Translations under genes and position numbers: made by a program | Source: Tenacibaculum mesophilum | Lineage (GTDB): Bacteria; Bacteroidota; Bacteroidia; Flavobacteriales; Flavobacteriaceae | DNA length: 64,000 nucleotides | Direction: 5' to 3' | NCBI RefSeq assembly: GCF_003867075.1 | Contig: NZ_CP032544.1 | Location: forward strand, 2,784,001 to 2,848,000 | Notes under the pieces: generated by a model | Database searches by the model: none | What the model was told of the DNA's origin: nothing | Seen by the model: only the letters and a program-made list of their open reading frames with translations | In this document: piece after piece, positions 43,467-52,323 of the stretch | How the letters are laid out: the number at the start of each line of letters is the position of its first letter | How positions within the stretch are numbered: the stretch's first letter is position 1

Positions 43467-44285
43467 TTATATAACTAATGGTTGTTGTCTAAATTCGTCT
43501 TCTTCATTACTTTCGATACCTAAAGCATCGTAAATATACTTAAAGGTAGATAGTAACTCTGGTTTACCATCAACTATGGCTACATCATGTTCAAAGTGTG
43601 CTGATGGTTTACCATCTAAAGTGGTAATTGTCCATCCATCAATATGTTGACGGATTTTATGAGTTCCCATATTGGTCATAGGCTCAATAGCAACTACCAT
43701 ACCTTCAATAAATTTTTTACCACGACCTCTACGTCCATAGTTAGGCATTTCTGGATCTTCGTGCATCTTACGACCTAAACCGTGCCCTACCAGTTCACGA
43801 ACAACACCGTAGCCATGTTTTTCAGTAAAGTTTTGAATAGCAAAACCTACATCACCAACACGATTCCCTACTTTAAGTTCACGAATGCCTACATATAAAC
43901 TTTCTTTAGTGATATCAAGTAGTTTTTGAGTTTCAGGGGCAATTTCACCTACAGCAAACGTGTAAGCGTGATCTCCGTAAAAATCATTTTTTATAGCACC
44001 ACAATCAATAGAGATGATGTCACCTTCTTGTAAAGGTGTGTTATTTGGAATTCCATGAACCACTTGTGAGTTTGGGCTCATACAAAGTGTATTAGGGAAA
44101 TCATATAGACCTAAAAAACCAGGAATAGCTCCTTGCTCACGAATAAAATCTTCAGCAAGTTTATCAAGTTGTAATGTAGTAACACCAGGTTTTACTTCTT
44201 TGGCAAGCATACCTAAGGTTTTTGATACTACTAAAGCACTTTCGCGCATTAATTCAATTTCTTCTCTAGTTTTTGGTTTAATCAT
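43467..44285 (-). CDS. map: Methionine aminopeptidase, type I
   Basis: Map removes the initiator methionine from new proteins. The start is placed at 44285 (MIKPKTREEIELM..., 272 residues); the upstream ATG at 44306 gives an atypical N-terminus and the -7 box TAAATTTG (44304-44311, minus) overlaps it. 'ISIDCGAIKNDFYGDHAYTF' holds the Asp-Asp metal ligands, and 'ELVGHGLGRKMHEDPEMPNYG' and 'GMVVAIEPM' supply the other metal-binding residues. Normal length for type I. Confidence 0.96.
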   Translation of the reverse strand: MIKPKTREEIELMRESALVVSKTLGMLAKEVKPGVTTLQLDKLAEDFIREQGAIPGFLGLYDFPNTLCMSPNSQVVHGIPNNTPLQEGDIISIDCGAIKNDFYGDHAYTFAVGEIAPETQKLLDITKESLYVGIRELKVGNRVGDVGFAIQNFTEKHGYGVVRELVGHGLGRKMHEDPEMPNYGRRGRGKKFIEGMVVAIEPMTNMGTHKIRQHIDGWTITTLDGKPSAHFEHDVAIVDGKPELLSTFKYIYDALGIESNEEDEFRQQPLVI

Positions 44286-44314
44286 GGTAAAAATATTGAG
44301 GCGCAAATTTACAG

Positions 44315-44845
44315 TTATTTTAGATATGGATGTTTGTATTCTTGACCAGATAGTATTTTTAAGAAATCTTCTTCAACTGAGCTACCTTCAATAGCGTGTT
44401 CTACAAAACGACCAACTTCTTTTCCGTCTTTATAAAAAATGAAGGTTGGAACTCGAATTACATTGAAACCTTCTTCTAAACCATTAGCTTTTTTCTGACG
44501 GTTTACTGTAATTAATTCAAGGTTTTTATAATCGAATTCGGCTTCGTCTAAGATTTTATAAAAATTAGGAATCTCTCTTTTACTATCTCCACACCAAGTT
44601 CCCATAAAACCTTTTATTTTTATGTCTTTTAAATATGGTTTTAGTTTTTCTACGGTAGCTTTATCTGTTTGGTAATATGAATAAAAATCGTTAAACCACT
44701 CACTTCCGTATGGCTCTTGTTGGAAGTCTTTTTTAGTGGCAATACCAACTAAATTTCCATTTTCATTTTTTGTTGCTAGGCTCTTTGGTGTCGATGCACA
44801 AGAAATAATAAGTAAGGCTATAAAAAGGTATACGATTTTTTTCAT
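44315..44845 (-). CDS. Thioredoxin-family lipoprotein
   Basis: The 176-residue protein has a lipoprotein signal with lipobox 'LIISC' (Cys16) and a thioredoxin fold. The active-site stretch is 'GTWCGDSKREIPNFYKIL', a single cysteine followed by Gly-Asp-Ser, and the cis-proline-like region is 'VIRVPTFIFYKDGKEVGRF'. It would be anchored in the envelope and could act as a monothiol or binding protein. This is the same single-cysteine type as the protein at 5928-6518 but exported. It starts 11 bases after gpmI's stop. Confidence 0.82.
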   Translation of the reverse strand: MKKIVYLFIALLIISCASTPKSLATKNENGNLVGIATKKDFQQEPYGSEWFNDFYSYYQTDKATVEKLKPYLKDIKIKGFMGTWCGDSKREIPNFYKILDEAEFDYKNLELITVNRQKKANGLEEGFNVIRVPTFIFYKDGKEVGRFVEHAIEGSSVEEDFLKILSGQEYKHPYLK

Positions 44846-44856
44846 GAAATATATTT

Positions 44857-46374
44857 TTAAATAAGCGAATGTTGTGTCATTTCTTTAGGTTGTTCAATAC
44901 CCATTAATTTTAAAATAGTTGGAGCAATGTCGCCTAAAATACCACTTTTTATTGATTTTAACTCCTTGTCAATTAAAATCATAGGGACAGGATTGGTGGT
45001 GTGCGCTGTATGTGGTGTTCCATCTGGGTTAATCATTGTTTCACAGTTTCCATGATCTGCAATTAAAATAGTGGTATAGCCATTATTTAACGCAGTTGTT
45101 ACTACGTCTTCAACACAATTGTCAACTGCTTCACAAGCTTTAACAGCAGCTTCGAAAACACCTGTGTGTCCTACCATATCACCATTAGCAAAGTTTAAAC
45201 ATACAAAATCAACATTACCGCTTTGTAGTTCAGGAACAATAGCGTCGCGAATTTCATAAGCACTCATTTCAGGTTTTAAATCATAGGTAGCTACTTTAGG
45301 AGATGGACAAAGCAAACGTTTTTCTCCTGTAAATTCATCTTCTCTTCCACCAGAGAAAAAGAAAGTAACGTGTGGATATTTTTCTGTCTCAGCAATCCTA
45401 ATTTGACTTTTTCCAGCTGACTCTAATACTTCACCCAAAGTGTTTTCAATGTTCTTTCCATCGTAAATAACATGGGTGTTTTTAAAAGTATCGTCATAGC
45501 TTGTCATGGTAACAAAATATAACGGTAGTTTTTTTATGTTGAATTCAGGAAAATCTTTTTGGCTCAAAGCTTCTGTTAATTGACGACCCCTATCTGTTCT
45601 AAAATTGAAGAAAATAACAACGTCATCTTCCTTAATTACAGTTTTTGGTTGTTGACTTTCATCAACCATTACTATTGGTTTGATAAACTCATCAGTAACA
45701 TCTGCATCATAACTTTGTTGAATACTAGCTGGAGCATCCGAAGAAAAAGTTCCTTTTCCGTTTACTAAAGCTTCGTAAGCAAGTTGCACACGTTCCCAAC
45801 GATTATCACGATCCATTGCATAGTAACGACCAGTAATTGTTGCCAATTCACCCGTAGTTTCTTGCATGTGTTCTTGAATATCGTTGATGAAATACTTTCC
45901 TGATTTAGGATCACAATCACGACCGTCAGTAAAAGCGTGTAGGTATACATTATCTAAACCAAAATTGTTAGCTGCAGATAGCAAACCTTTCAGGTGATCA
46001 ATATGAGAATGAATTCCTCCATTAGAAACCAATCCTAAAAAATGGATATTTTTATTGTTTGTTTTAGCATATTCAAAAGCGTTTAGAAGTTCCTTTTCTT
46101 GTGCTAAAGTTCCTTCTTTTACAGCTTTGTTAATTTTGGCTAAATTCTGATATACAATTCTACCAGCACCTAAATTCATATGTCCGACTTCAGAATTTCC
46201 CATTTGTCCTACTGGTAAACCAACATGTTCTCCATCGGTTCTTAATTGTGCATGTGGAAATTTATTGTATAACGAATTTATAAATGGAGTTTTTGCGTTG
46301 TATATAGCCGATACTTTTGGGTCTTGGGTAATCCCCCATCCATCCAAAATCATTAAAATTACTTTCTTGTTCAT
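44857..46374 (-). CDS. gpmI: 2,3-bisphosphoglycerate-independent phosphoglycerate mutase
   Basis: GpmI interconverts 3- and 2-phosphoglycerate in glycolysis without a bisphosphate cofactor, using two Mn2+. The 505-residue enzyme has the alkaline-phosphatase fold with Asp11 in 'LILDGWG', the catalytic Ser61 in 'QMGNSEVGHMNLGAGR', 'HAFTDGRDCDPKSG' and the late metal ligands 'NFANGDMVGHTG' and 'ADHGNCE'. Length is normal. It runs in the same direction as the thioredoxin lipoprotein and map, possibly one transcript. TAAATTTG at 46379-46386 (minus) could be its -7 box. Confidence 0.96.
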   Translation of the reverse strand: MNKKVILMILDGWGITQDPKVSAIYNAKTPFINSLYNKFPHAQLRTDGEHVGLPVGQMGNSEVGHMNLGAGRIVYQNLAKINKAVKEGTLAQEKELLNAFEYAKTNNKNIHFLGLVSNGGIHSHIDHLKGLLSAANNFGLDNVYLHAFTDGRDCDPKSGKYFINDIQEHMQETTGELATITGRYYAMDRDNRWERVQLAYEALVNGKGTFSSDAPASIQQSYDADVTDEFIKPIVMVDESQQPKTVIKEDDVVIFFNFRTDRGRQLTEALSQKDFPEFNIKKLPLYFVTMTSYDDTFKNTHVIYDGKNIENTLGEVLESAGKSQIRIAETEKYPHVTFFFSGGREDEFTGEKRLLCPSPKVATYDLKPEMSAYEIRDAIVPELQSGNVDFVCLNFANGDMVGHTGVFEAAVKACEAVDNCVEDVVTTALNNGYTTILIADHGNCETMINPDGTPHTAHTTNPVPMILIDKELKSIKSGILGDIAPTILKLMGIEQPKEMTQHSLI

Positions 46375-46462
46375 GTTACAAATTTACTTCTTTGTATTAA
46401 AAGTAAAATCTTTTGGGTTAATAATTATGTCAAAAGAGGTAAAATTGAAAAAGTTATTGAGG

Positions 46463-46470
46463 TAGTTTTG
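46463..46470 (+). promoter_or_regulatory. -7 box of the small barrel gene
   Basis: TAGTTTTG fits TAnnTTTG, 24 bases before the start codon at 46495. A TTG at 46445-46447 is only 15 bases upstream, shorter than usual. Confidence 0.4.
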
Positions 46471-46494
46471 CTACGTAACTAAAAAAACAATAAT

Positions 46495-47001
46495 ATGAAT
46501 AAAACAATTTTATTAGTAATAGCGATAACGAGTTTTTCAGTTGCGAATGCTCAAGTGGGAGAAGGTACAAATTGGTTGAAATTAGGGATCCATGGAGGTG
46601 CTCCTGTTGGTGATGCTTCTGATGTTTCTTCTTTTGTTTTGGGGGTTGATTTGAAATATCAGTTTTTAAATGCAGAAAGTTTTGCTATAGGAGCTTCGAC
46701 AGGGTATACTCATTATTTTGGGAAAGAAGAAGGTGTTATTGAATTCTCTGATTCAGGACTAATCCCTGTAGCAGGATTGTTTAGGTTTTACCCAACAAAA
46801 AACTTCTTTTTAGGAACGGATTTAGGGTATGCTTTTTTTACTGAAGGAAGTGAAACTGGTGGATTTTATTACAGGCCAGAAATAGGGTATCACAACGACG
46901 AGTGGAATATTTTCGGGTATTACCAAGGGGTTTCGTCTGATGGTATTTCTCCTTCTTCTGTAGGTGTTGGAATAAATTACAATATTATTCAAGGTAAGTA
47001 A
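46495..47001 (+). CDS. Small outer-membrane beta-barrel protein
   Basis: The 168-residue protein has a signal peptide (MNKTILLVIAITSFSVANAQ, cleaved at about 20) and then an alternating-strand, glycine- and aromatic-rich sequence ('GASTGYTHYFG', 'LIPVAGLFRFYPTKNFFLGTDLGYAFF', 'VGVGINYNI'). This pattern fits an 8-strand OmpX/OmpW-like barrel. It is not similar enough to a named family for a function. It is a single-gene transcript ended by the terminator at 47031. Confidence 0.75.
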   Translation: MNKTILLVIAITSFSVANAQVGEGTNWLKLGIHGGAPVGDASDVSSFVLGVDLKYQFLNAESFAIGASTGYTHYFGKEEGVIEFSDSGLIPVAGLFRFYPTKNFFLGTDLGYAFFTEGSETGGFYYRPEIGYHNDEWNIFGYYQGVSSDGISPSSVGVGINYNIIQGK

Positions 47002-47030
47002 CAAGAAGATAGGGGATCTGTTATTAACAC

Positions 47031-47064
47031 AAGGTTGGATTTTTTATAAAATTCAACCTTTTTA
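47031..47064. terminator. Terminator after the small barrel gene
   Basis: A 13-bp stem (47031-47043 with 47048-47060, one G-T pair) with a 4-base loop and a T-run. The convergent gene at 47071 ends 7 bases further on, so it may serve both. Confidence 0.8.
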
Positions 47065-47070
47065 TATTGA

Positions 47071-47331
47071 TTAAACTAATGAGATAATATAAAGTAATGT
47101 TAAAAAGGTGGCTATCAAAGCCAGAATGTTTTTTATAAAATTAACTTGTTGTTGTCTTTTTATCTTTAAACGAATGTTTTTAAGCTGCTTTTCATTAGCA
47201 GTTTTTTTAAAAAATAATTTGTCGTTTTTTTCTTTTTGAAAACGTTCTAACTTTTCAAAAGCGCTAGTTCTTTTTCTTTTATTGTTTTTTAAACTCGTAA
47301 TCATTGACGATACTGACCCACTGAAACTCAT
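47071..47331 (-). CDS. Small membrane-anchored protein, flavobacterial family of unknown function
   Basis: The 86-residue protein begins 'MSFSGSVSSMITSLKNNKRKRTSAFEKLE', a strongly basic and highly conserved-looking start that I recall from other Flavobacteriia. A lysine-rich helix fills about 15-60 and a C-terminal membrane helix about 66-85, so it is a tail-anchored protein. No function is known. It is small and easily missed, but codon use and position suggest a real gene. Confidence 0.7.
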   Translation of the reverse strand: MSFSGSVSSMITSLKNNKRKRTSAFEKLERFQKEKNDKLFFKKTANEKQLKNIRLKIKRQQQVNFIKNILALIATFLTLLYIISLV

Positions 47332-47394
47332 AGCAACTAATTTAAATATATAATTATTAGTATACTCGATTAATTAAATGTTACAGTAACAACA

Positions 47395-48165
47395 TTACTT
47401 TTTATATTTACGTATAGCTTCTTTAATTTTTTCAATTCTATTTTCAGGGTCAGGGTGGGTGCTTTGAAATTCAGGAACTCTATTTGGACCAGCTGCAGCT
47501 TTTAAAATTTCCATTACGCCAATCAAGTTTTCAGGGTTATAACCTGCATCAATCATTAATTTAACACCTAACTCATCACTTTCTAATTCATCACCACGAC
47601 CGTTTTTTAATAAAGTTTGTTGTCCAATACTATTCGCCAGTTCTCCTAAATCAGCGCCGACAGAAGCTCCCATGGTTAAAAGTTTCCAAAAATTAGCATC
47701 GGTAATTCGTTCGTTAGAATGTTTTCCTAAGACATGTCCTATTTCATGACCTAGTACACCTGCTAGTTGATCTTCGTTTTTTAATTGAGTGAATAAAGCA
47801 TGAGTTATAAAAATTTGCCCTCCAGGTAAGGCAAAAGCATTGATTGTTTTTTCATCTCTTAATAAATGAAAATCGAATTGGTAACCTGATTTTTTAGCTA
47901 CCGTGTTGTTTACGAGCTTTGCACCTACTTTATCTACAAGTACTTGAGCATTTTCATTAGGATACAAGCCTCCGTGTTGCTGAGTCATCATAGGAGCTTG
48001 TTGTAGTCCAATAGCAATTTCTTGTTCTGGAGATAAACTAACTGCTTGTGTTTTCCCTGTATAAGGGTTTACCTCTTGTTGACTGCATTTACGTAGATAA
48101 GCAAAAGCAACAATAGCTATACCTACAAGCAAACGAGTTTTTAAACCTCCTTTAATTTTCATCAA
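47395..48165 (-). CDS. M48-family metallopeptidase
   Basis: The 256-residue protein has an N-terminal membrane segment (about 8-25) with a single following cysteine that could be acylated, then an M48 peptidase domain with the zinc motif HEIGH at 140-144. The third ligand is in 'ELESDELG' (about 193-200). It resembles the BepA/YcaL-type periplasmic zinc proteases that handle outer-membrane proteins. A quality-control role is inferred from the family. It diverges from the hydroxylase gene at 48278. Confidence 0.9.
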   Translation of the reverse strand: MMKIKGGLKTRLLVGIAIVAFAYLRKCSQQEVNPYTGKTQAVSLSPEQEIAIGLQQAPMMTQQHGGLYPNENAQVLVDKVGAKLVNNTVAKKSGYQFDFHLLRDEKTINAFALPGGQIFITHALFTQLKNEDQLAGVLGHEIGHVLGKHSNERITDANFWKLLTMGASVGADLGELANSIGQQTLLKNGRGDELESDELGVKLMIDAGYNPENLIGVMEILKAAAGPNRVPEFQSTHPDPENRIEKIKEAIRKYKK

Positions 48166-48277
48166 TAAGTTATTTTATTAGTCCCGAAAGTAAAAGTACA
48201 AAATATATAATTTAACGGATATCAATTTTTTGTGAACTATAAAAAACTTAAATTTACACAGCAAAACAAACAACATT

Positions 48278-50035
48278 ATGGAGCCTCACTTTGAGTTAAA
48301 CGAAGTTACTAAGAAGTTACCCAAGCATTTACATAAGTTCGTGGTAAAACAACCGTATGATGAATATACGGCTCAAAACCAAGCTGTATGGCGTTATGTA
48401 ATGCGTATGAATGTAGATTATTTAGGGAAAGTAGCGCATGCTTCGTACTTAGATGGATTGAAAAAGACAGGCATTTCCGTTGAGAAAATTCCTCACATGC
48501 AAGGAATGAATCGTATTTTAAAAGAAATAGGTTGGGCGGCAGTATCTGTTGATGGATTTATACCACCGAATGCTTTTATGGAATTTCAAGCGTACAATGT
48601 GTTAGTGATTGCGTCTGACATGCGTACGATAGATCATATTGAATACACGCCAGCTCCTGATATTATTCATGAAGCTGCAGGACATGCACCAATTATAGCA
48701 AATCCAGAGTATGCTGAATATTTACGCCGTTTTGGTGAAATTGGCGCAAAAGCGATTTCTTCAGCAAAAGATTACGAAATGTATGAAGCTATTCGTTTGT
48801 TGTCTATTTTAAAAGAAGATCCTAATTCTACTCAAAAAGATATTGATGAAGCACAAGAACAAGTTGAGTGGTTACAAAATAACATGGGAGAGCTTTCAGA
48901 AATGGCTCAAATTAGAAATTTACACTGGTGGACAGTGGAGTATGGATTGATAGGGACCCTAGAAAATCCAAAAATTTATGGAGCAGGGTTATTGTCTTCT
49001 ATTGGAGAGAGTAAATGGTGTATGAAAGATGAGGTCGAAAAAGTTTCATATACATTAGATGCTGCGAATGTAAGTTTTGATATTACAAAACCTCAACCTC
49101 AGTTGTTTGTTACTCCAGATTTTGCTCATTTAAGTTTAGTGTTGGAGCAGTTTGCTAATAAAATGGCAATACGAACTGGTGGATTAAAAGGAATAGAAAA
49201 ATTGATAGATTCTAAAAATTTAGGAACTATCGAGTTGAGTACAGGTATTCAAGTGTCAGGGATTTTTACCAATGTAATAACTGATGAGAATAATAAAGCC
49301 ATTTATGTACAAACAACTGGTCCTACTGCGTTAGCAAATAGAGATAAAGAATTAATAGGTCACGGAACAAATTATCATGCAGAAGGTTTTGGAAGTCCAA
49401 TAGGAAAGTTAAAAGGGATTAATATTCCAATAGAGAATATGAGTCCGCGAGATTTGAAAGCTTATGGTATTTATGAAGGAGAGCAGGTTACCTTAGAGTT
49501 TGAAGGTGGAGTAAAAGTAGTAGGAGAAGTAATTACAGGAACAAGGGATTTAAGAGGTAGGATTTTACTAATTTCTTTTAAAAACTGTACAGTAACTCAT
49601 GGAGACACGTTGTTATTTCACCCAGATTGGGGAGTATACGATATGGCTGTGGGTGTAGAGGTGGTATCTGCTTTTGCAGGTCCTGCAGATGTGGCTTCAT
49701 TTGGGGATGTAGGAAAAGTATCGGAAACCAAAACGCACAAAATTCAATATTCTGATTCAGATAGAAAGTTATATAGTTTATATGACAGAGTAAGAGAACT
49801 AAGGGAAGGTGGTACGGTTTCTGAGGAAGACATTGAGGAAATTTTTACAGAAGTAAAATCAAATTATAAAAATGATTGGTTGTTGTCGTTAGAGCTGTTA
49901 GAATTGGCAACACTAAACAATTTTTCAATAAAAGGAGCGTTACGTGAATATCTTGAAGAAATGAAAAGTAACAAGAGTTACACTACGTTAATAGAAAACG
50001 GTTTACTTTTGTTGGAAAATTACCAAGAAGTATAA
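48278..50035 (+). CDS. Aromatic amino acid hydroxylase (phenylalanine 4-monooxygenase type) with long C-terminal extension
   Basis: The 585-residue protein has the 2-His-1-Glu non-haem iron site: His131 and His136 in 'DIIHEAAGHAP', and Glu221 in 'WWTVEYGLIG'. These place it in the biopterin-dependent hydroxylase family, probably Phe to Tyr. It is about twice the length of ordinary bacterial PheH (about 270). An insertion of roughly 45 residues lies between the His and Glu ligands, and a C-terminal part (about 310-585) has 'LSTGIQVSGIFTNV' and beta-rich sequence that I cannot assign. A rhodanese gene follows by 1 base. Confidence 0.85.
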   Translation: MEPHFELNEVTKKLPKHLHKFVVKQPYDEYTAQNQAVWRYVMRMNVDYLGKVAHASYLDGLKKTGISVEKIPHMQGMNRILKEIGWAAVSVDGFIPPNAFMEFQAYNVLVIASDMRTIDHIEYTPAPDIIHEAAGHAPIIANPEYAEYLRRFGEIGAKAISSAKDYEMYEAIRLLSILKEDPNSTQKDIDEAQEQVEWLQNNMGELSEMAQIRNLHWWTVEYGLIGTLENPKIYGAGLLSSIGESKWCMKDEVEKVSYTLDAANVSFDITKPQPQLFVTPDFAHLSLVLEQFANKMAIRTGGLKGIEKLIDSKNLGTIELSTGIQVSGIFTNVITDENNKAIYVQTTGPTALANRDKELIGHGTNYHAEGFGSPIGKLKGINIPIENMSPRDLKAYGIYEGEQVTLEFEGGVKVVGEVITGTRDLRGRILLISFKNCTVTHGDTLLFHPDWGVYDMAVGVEVVSAFAGPADVASFGDVGKVSETKTHKIQYSDSDRKLYSLYDRVRELREGGTVSEEDIEEIFTEVKSNYKNDWLLSLELLELATLNNFSIKGALREYLEEMKSNKSYTTLIENGLLLLENYQEV

Positions 50036-50036
50036 A

Positions 50037-50351
50037 ATGGGATTATTTAATTTATTTAGAAAGAAGAATATGAGTAACGAAATACAGGAATATTTAGCTA
50101 AAGGAGCAGTTGTTTTAGATGTAAGGACTTTAGCGGAATGGAATGAAGGGCATAGTGAAGGAGCTAAGCATATTGTTTTAGCTACGATTCCTACAAATGT
50201 AGAGGAAATTAAATCGTGGGATAAGCCAGTAATTGCAGTATGTAGAAGTGGTGGTAGAAGCGGGCAAGCAGCAGAGTTTTTACAAAACCATGGGATTGAT
50301 GTAATTAACGGAGGGCCTTGGCAAAATGTTGATCAATATTTAGTGAAATAA
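50037..50351 (+). CDS. Rhodanese-like sulfurtransferase
   Basis: The 104-residue single-domain protein has the active-site loop 'AVCRSGGRSGQAAEFL' with catalytic Cys69 and the 'VLDVRTLAEWNEGHSEGAKHI' start motif (about 27-45). It would carry persulfide sulfur in the cytosol. Its ATG lies 1 base after the hydroxylase stop, so it is probably translated with it; the link between the two functions is unclear. An alternative internal start at 50070 would give 93 residues. Confidence 0.9.
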   Translation: MGLFNLFRKKNMSNEIQEYLAKGAVVLDVRTLAEWNEGHSEGAKHIVLATIPTNVEEIKSWDKPVIAVCRSGGRSGQAAEFLQNHGIDVINGGPWQNVDQYLVK

Positions 50352-50361
50352 AATAAGAAGA

Positions 50362-51312
50362 TTAAAAATTCATAAAAGGAAATGCTTGTAAAAGTGTTTC
50401 CTTTTTTTGTTGTAGTTTTTTCAAAAATAACTGATGAGCTTCAGATTCTGAGTTAAAAGGTTTGTGGTTTACTCCTCTTTGAATGGTTTCGACTTGCTGC
50501 ATCGTTTTGCATGAATCTTCTGTAATCCAAACCTGTTTAAATTTTTCCCATATGTAATTCACAGCAGTTTTATTTGGGTGAATCATATCCTCATTATAAA
50601 AACGATAATCACGTAATTCATCCATCATAATTTCATATGAAGGAAAATAGTAAATAGCATTTCTCGGTTCCACTACTTCATGAATAGCTGAAAGTAAGTG
50701 TGCTTTACTACGTTGGTTTTCTGTAAAACCATCTTTTAAATGTCGTACAGGAGATAACGTATAAATAACTGAAATGTTTTTATTTACTGACTTAACAAGA
50801 GAGTTAATAGCTTCTAAGCTTTCAGAAATTTCATGAACGCTTAATAATTCCTTTAAAAATTTTTTCTGAGGAACTTTGTGGCAATTGGCTACAAAATTAT
50901 CCGAGGCAATTTCTCTATATACCCATGCTGTACCTAGTGTAATGATAAGATGTGTGGTGTTTTGTAGTTGCTCAAAAGTTTGTTGTATGGATAAATTTAA
51001 GCTGTTTAATAATCCATTTTTATTTATAGCGCTTAAACTTGAATGTGCTTCAAAAGAGTGCCATCGTTCATTGTGAAAAAAAACATCTTTGTCGGTATAT
51101 TCTTCTTTGTTTAATGCTTTTGTAATTAAGTTTTCAATAGCCTTAGGGTGGAATAAAATACCAAAAGGGTTTTGTTTTGATTGAAACTTGTAGTAGTTAA
51201 GTTTGTCGCCAATATTTTCAGAAAAACAAGAACCAAGTAAAAGTAGTTTTGACTGATAATTAATTTGATTATGTTTTTGCTTCGTAAGTGGTATTCGCGT
51301 TTGAAGATTCAT
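50362..51312 (-). CDS. GSCFA-domain protein
   Basis: The start is placed at 51312 (MNLQTRIPLTKQ..., 316 residues) because the 7-residue extension from 51333 is not typical. The family signature 'LLLGSCFSENIGDKLNYYKF' is present near 27-46, with 'NPFGILFHP' next. GSCFA proteins are SGNH-hydrolase-like, so esterase or transferase chemistry on a glycan is possible, but no activity is established. It is convergent with the rhodanese gene and divergent from the CarH-like regulator. Confidence 0.88.
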   Translation of the reverse strand: MNLQTRIPLTKQKHNQINYQSKLLLLGSCFSENIGDKLNYYKFQSKQNPFGILFHPKAIENLITKALNKEEYTDKDVFFHNERWHSFEAHSSLSAINKNGLLNSLNLSIQQTFEQLQNTTHLIITLGTAWVYREIASDNFVANCHKVPQKKFLKELLSVHEISESLEAINSLVKSVNKNISVIYTLSPVRHLKDGFTENQRSKAHLLSAIHEVVEPRNAIYYFPSYEIMMDELRDYRFYNEDMIHPNKTAVNYIWEKFKQVWITEDSCKTMQQVETIQRGVNHKPFNSESEAHQLFLKKLQQKKETLLQAFPFMNF

Positions 51313-51373
51313 AAATTTAAAGAAAAATAACAATCAAAAATAAGTATAAAATCTTCATAAGAAGTGGTGTAGG

Positions 51374-51402
51374 TTTGTAATTAGTTAAAATTTGTATCTT
51401 TG
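51374..51402 (+). promoter_or_regulatory. Promoter of the CarH-like regulator gene
   Basis: TTTG (51374-51377), a 17-base spacer and TATCTTTG (51395-51402) match the Bacteroidota consensus. The -7 box overlaps an upstream in-frame TTG at 51400, so the real start must be downstream, most likely TTG at 51424. Confidence 0.72.
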
Positions 51403-51423
51403 TTCAAAAGAATTAAGAATACA

Positions 51424-52317
51424 TTGAACAATATAAAATCAGTTTTTACAATTAAAGATCTTGAAAATATTTCAGGAATAAAAGCTCATACAATTAGAAT
51501 TTGGGAAAAACGCTACAATCTGTTATCGCCAGAGAGAACCGATACCAATATTCGTTATTACTCTTCAGAAAATTTACAGAAATTACTTAATGTTGTCTTG
51601 TTGAATAAAAATAGTATAAAGATTTCTAAAATAGCAGAAATGTCTGATGATACTATTGTTTTGAAAGCAAGAGAGTTAGCTTTTAAAATGGCAGTAAACG
51701 ATGAAGCTGTTAATTCTTTTAAGTTAGCAATGTTTCAATTCGATAAAATATTATTTAACAATGCTTACAATAGATTGTTGAAAACAAAGACTTTTAGAGA
51801 GGTTTTTAAAGATGTTTTTATTCCTTTTTTAAATCATGTAGGGTTATTATGGCAAACAGATACCTTATTGCCAGCACATGAACACTTCATATCTAATTTA
51901 ATCATACAAAAAATTCAGATTAACATAGAGAAGTTAGAGTACGTTAGTAATAACTCAGATACAAGTTATGTGTTGTTTCTTCCAGAAAATGAAATTCATG
52001 AATTAGGGCTTATGTATTTAAATTATGAGCTCATATTAAGGGGGTATAATACTATTTATCTAGGGCAAAGTTTACCCTTGGATAACTTAAATTACTTTTT
52101 TAAAAATGAAACAAAAATTTGTTTTATTACTTCCATGACTGTTCAGCCATATGAAGATAAAGTAGAAGAATATTTTTTTGAAATAGACAAAATGTTAGAA
52201 AATACTAATCATGAGCTAATAGCAATAGGAAATAAAGCGATGACGGTTAGTCATATTGATTTTAAAGCGAAAATAACCATGTATCCTTCTTTGGTGGCGT
52301 TATTAGAGCGGTTTTAA
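51424..52317 (+). CDS. MerR-family regulator with adenosylcobalamin-binding domain (CarH/LitR type)
   Basis: Read from TTG at 51424, the 297-residue protein has a MerR DNA-binding domain (about 1-75, 'FTIKDLENISGIKAHTIRIWEKRYNLL') and a helical cap with 'LLWQTDTLLPAHEHF'. This keeps the spacing Trp-x9-Glu-His that in CarH packs around the corrin. A B12-binding fold follows with 'NEIHELGLMYLNYE', the ExHxxG motif whose His coordinates cobalt. Such proteins repress carotenoid genes in the dark and release DNA when light cleaves adenosylcobalamin. The carotenoid cluster just downstream fits. The light-sensing role itself is inferred. Confidence 0.85.
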   Translation: MNNIKSVFTIKDLENISGIKAHTIRIWEKRYNLLSPERTDTNIRYYSSENLQKLLNVVLLNKNSIKISKIAEMSDDTIVLKARELAFKMAVNDEAVNSFKLAMFQFDKILFNNAYNRLLKTKTFREVFKDVFIPFLNHVGLLWQTDTLLPAHEHFISNLIIQKIQINIEKLEYVSNNSDTSYVLFLPENEIHELGLMYLNYELILRGYNTIYLGQSLPLDNLNYFFKNETKICFITSMTVQPYEDKVEEYFFEIDKMLENTNHELIAIGNKAMTVSHIDFKAKITMYPSLVALLERF

Positions 52318-52323
52318 TATTGT

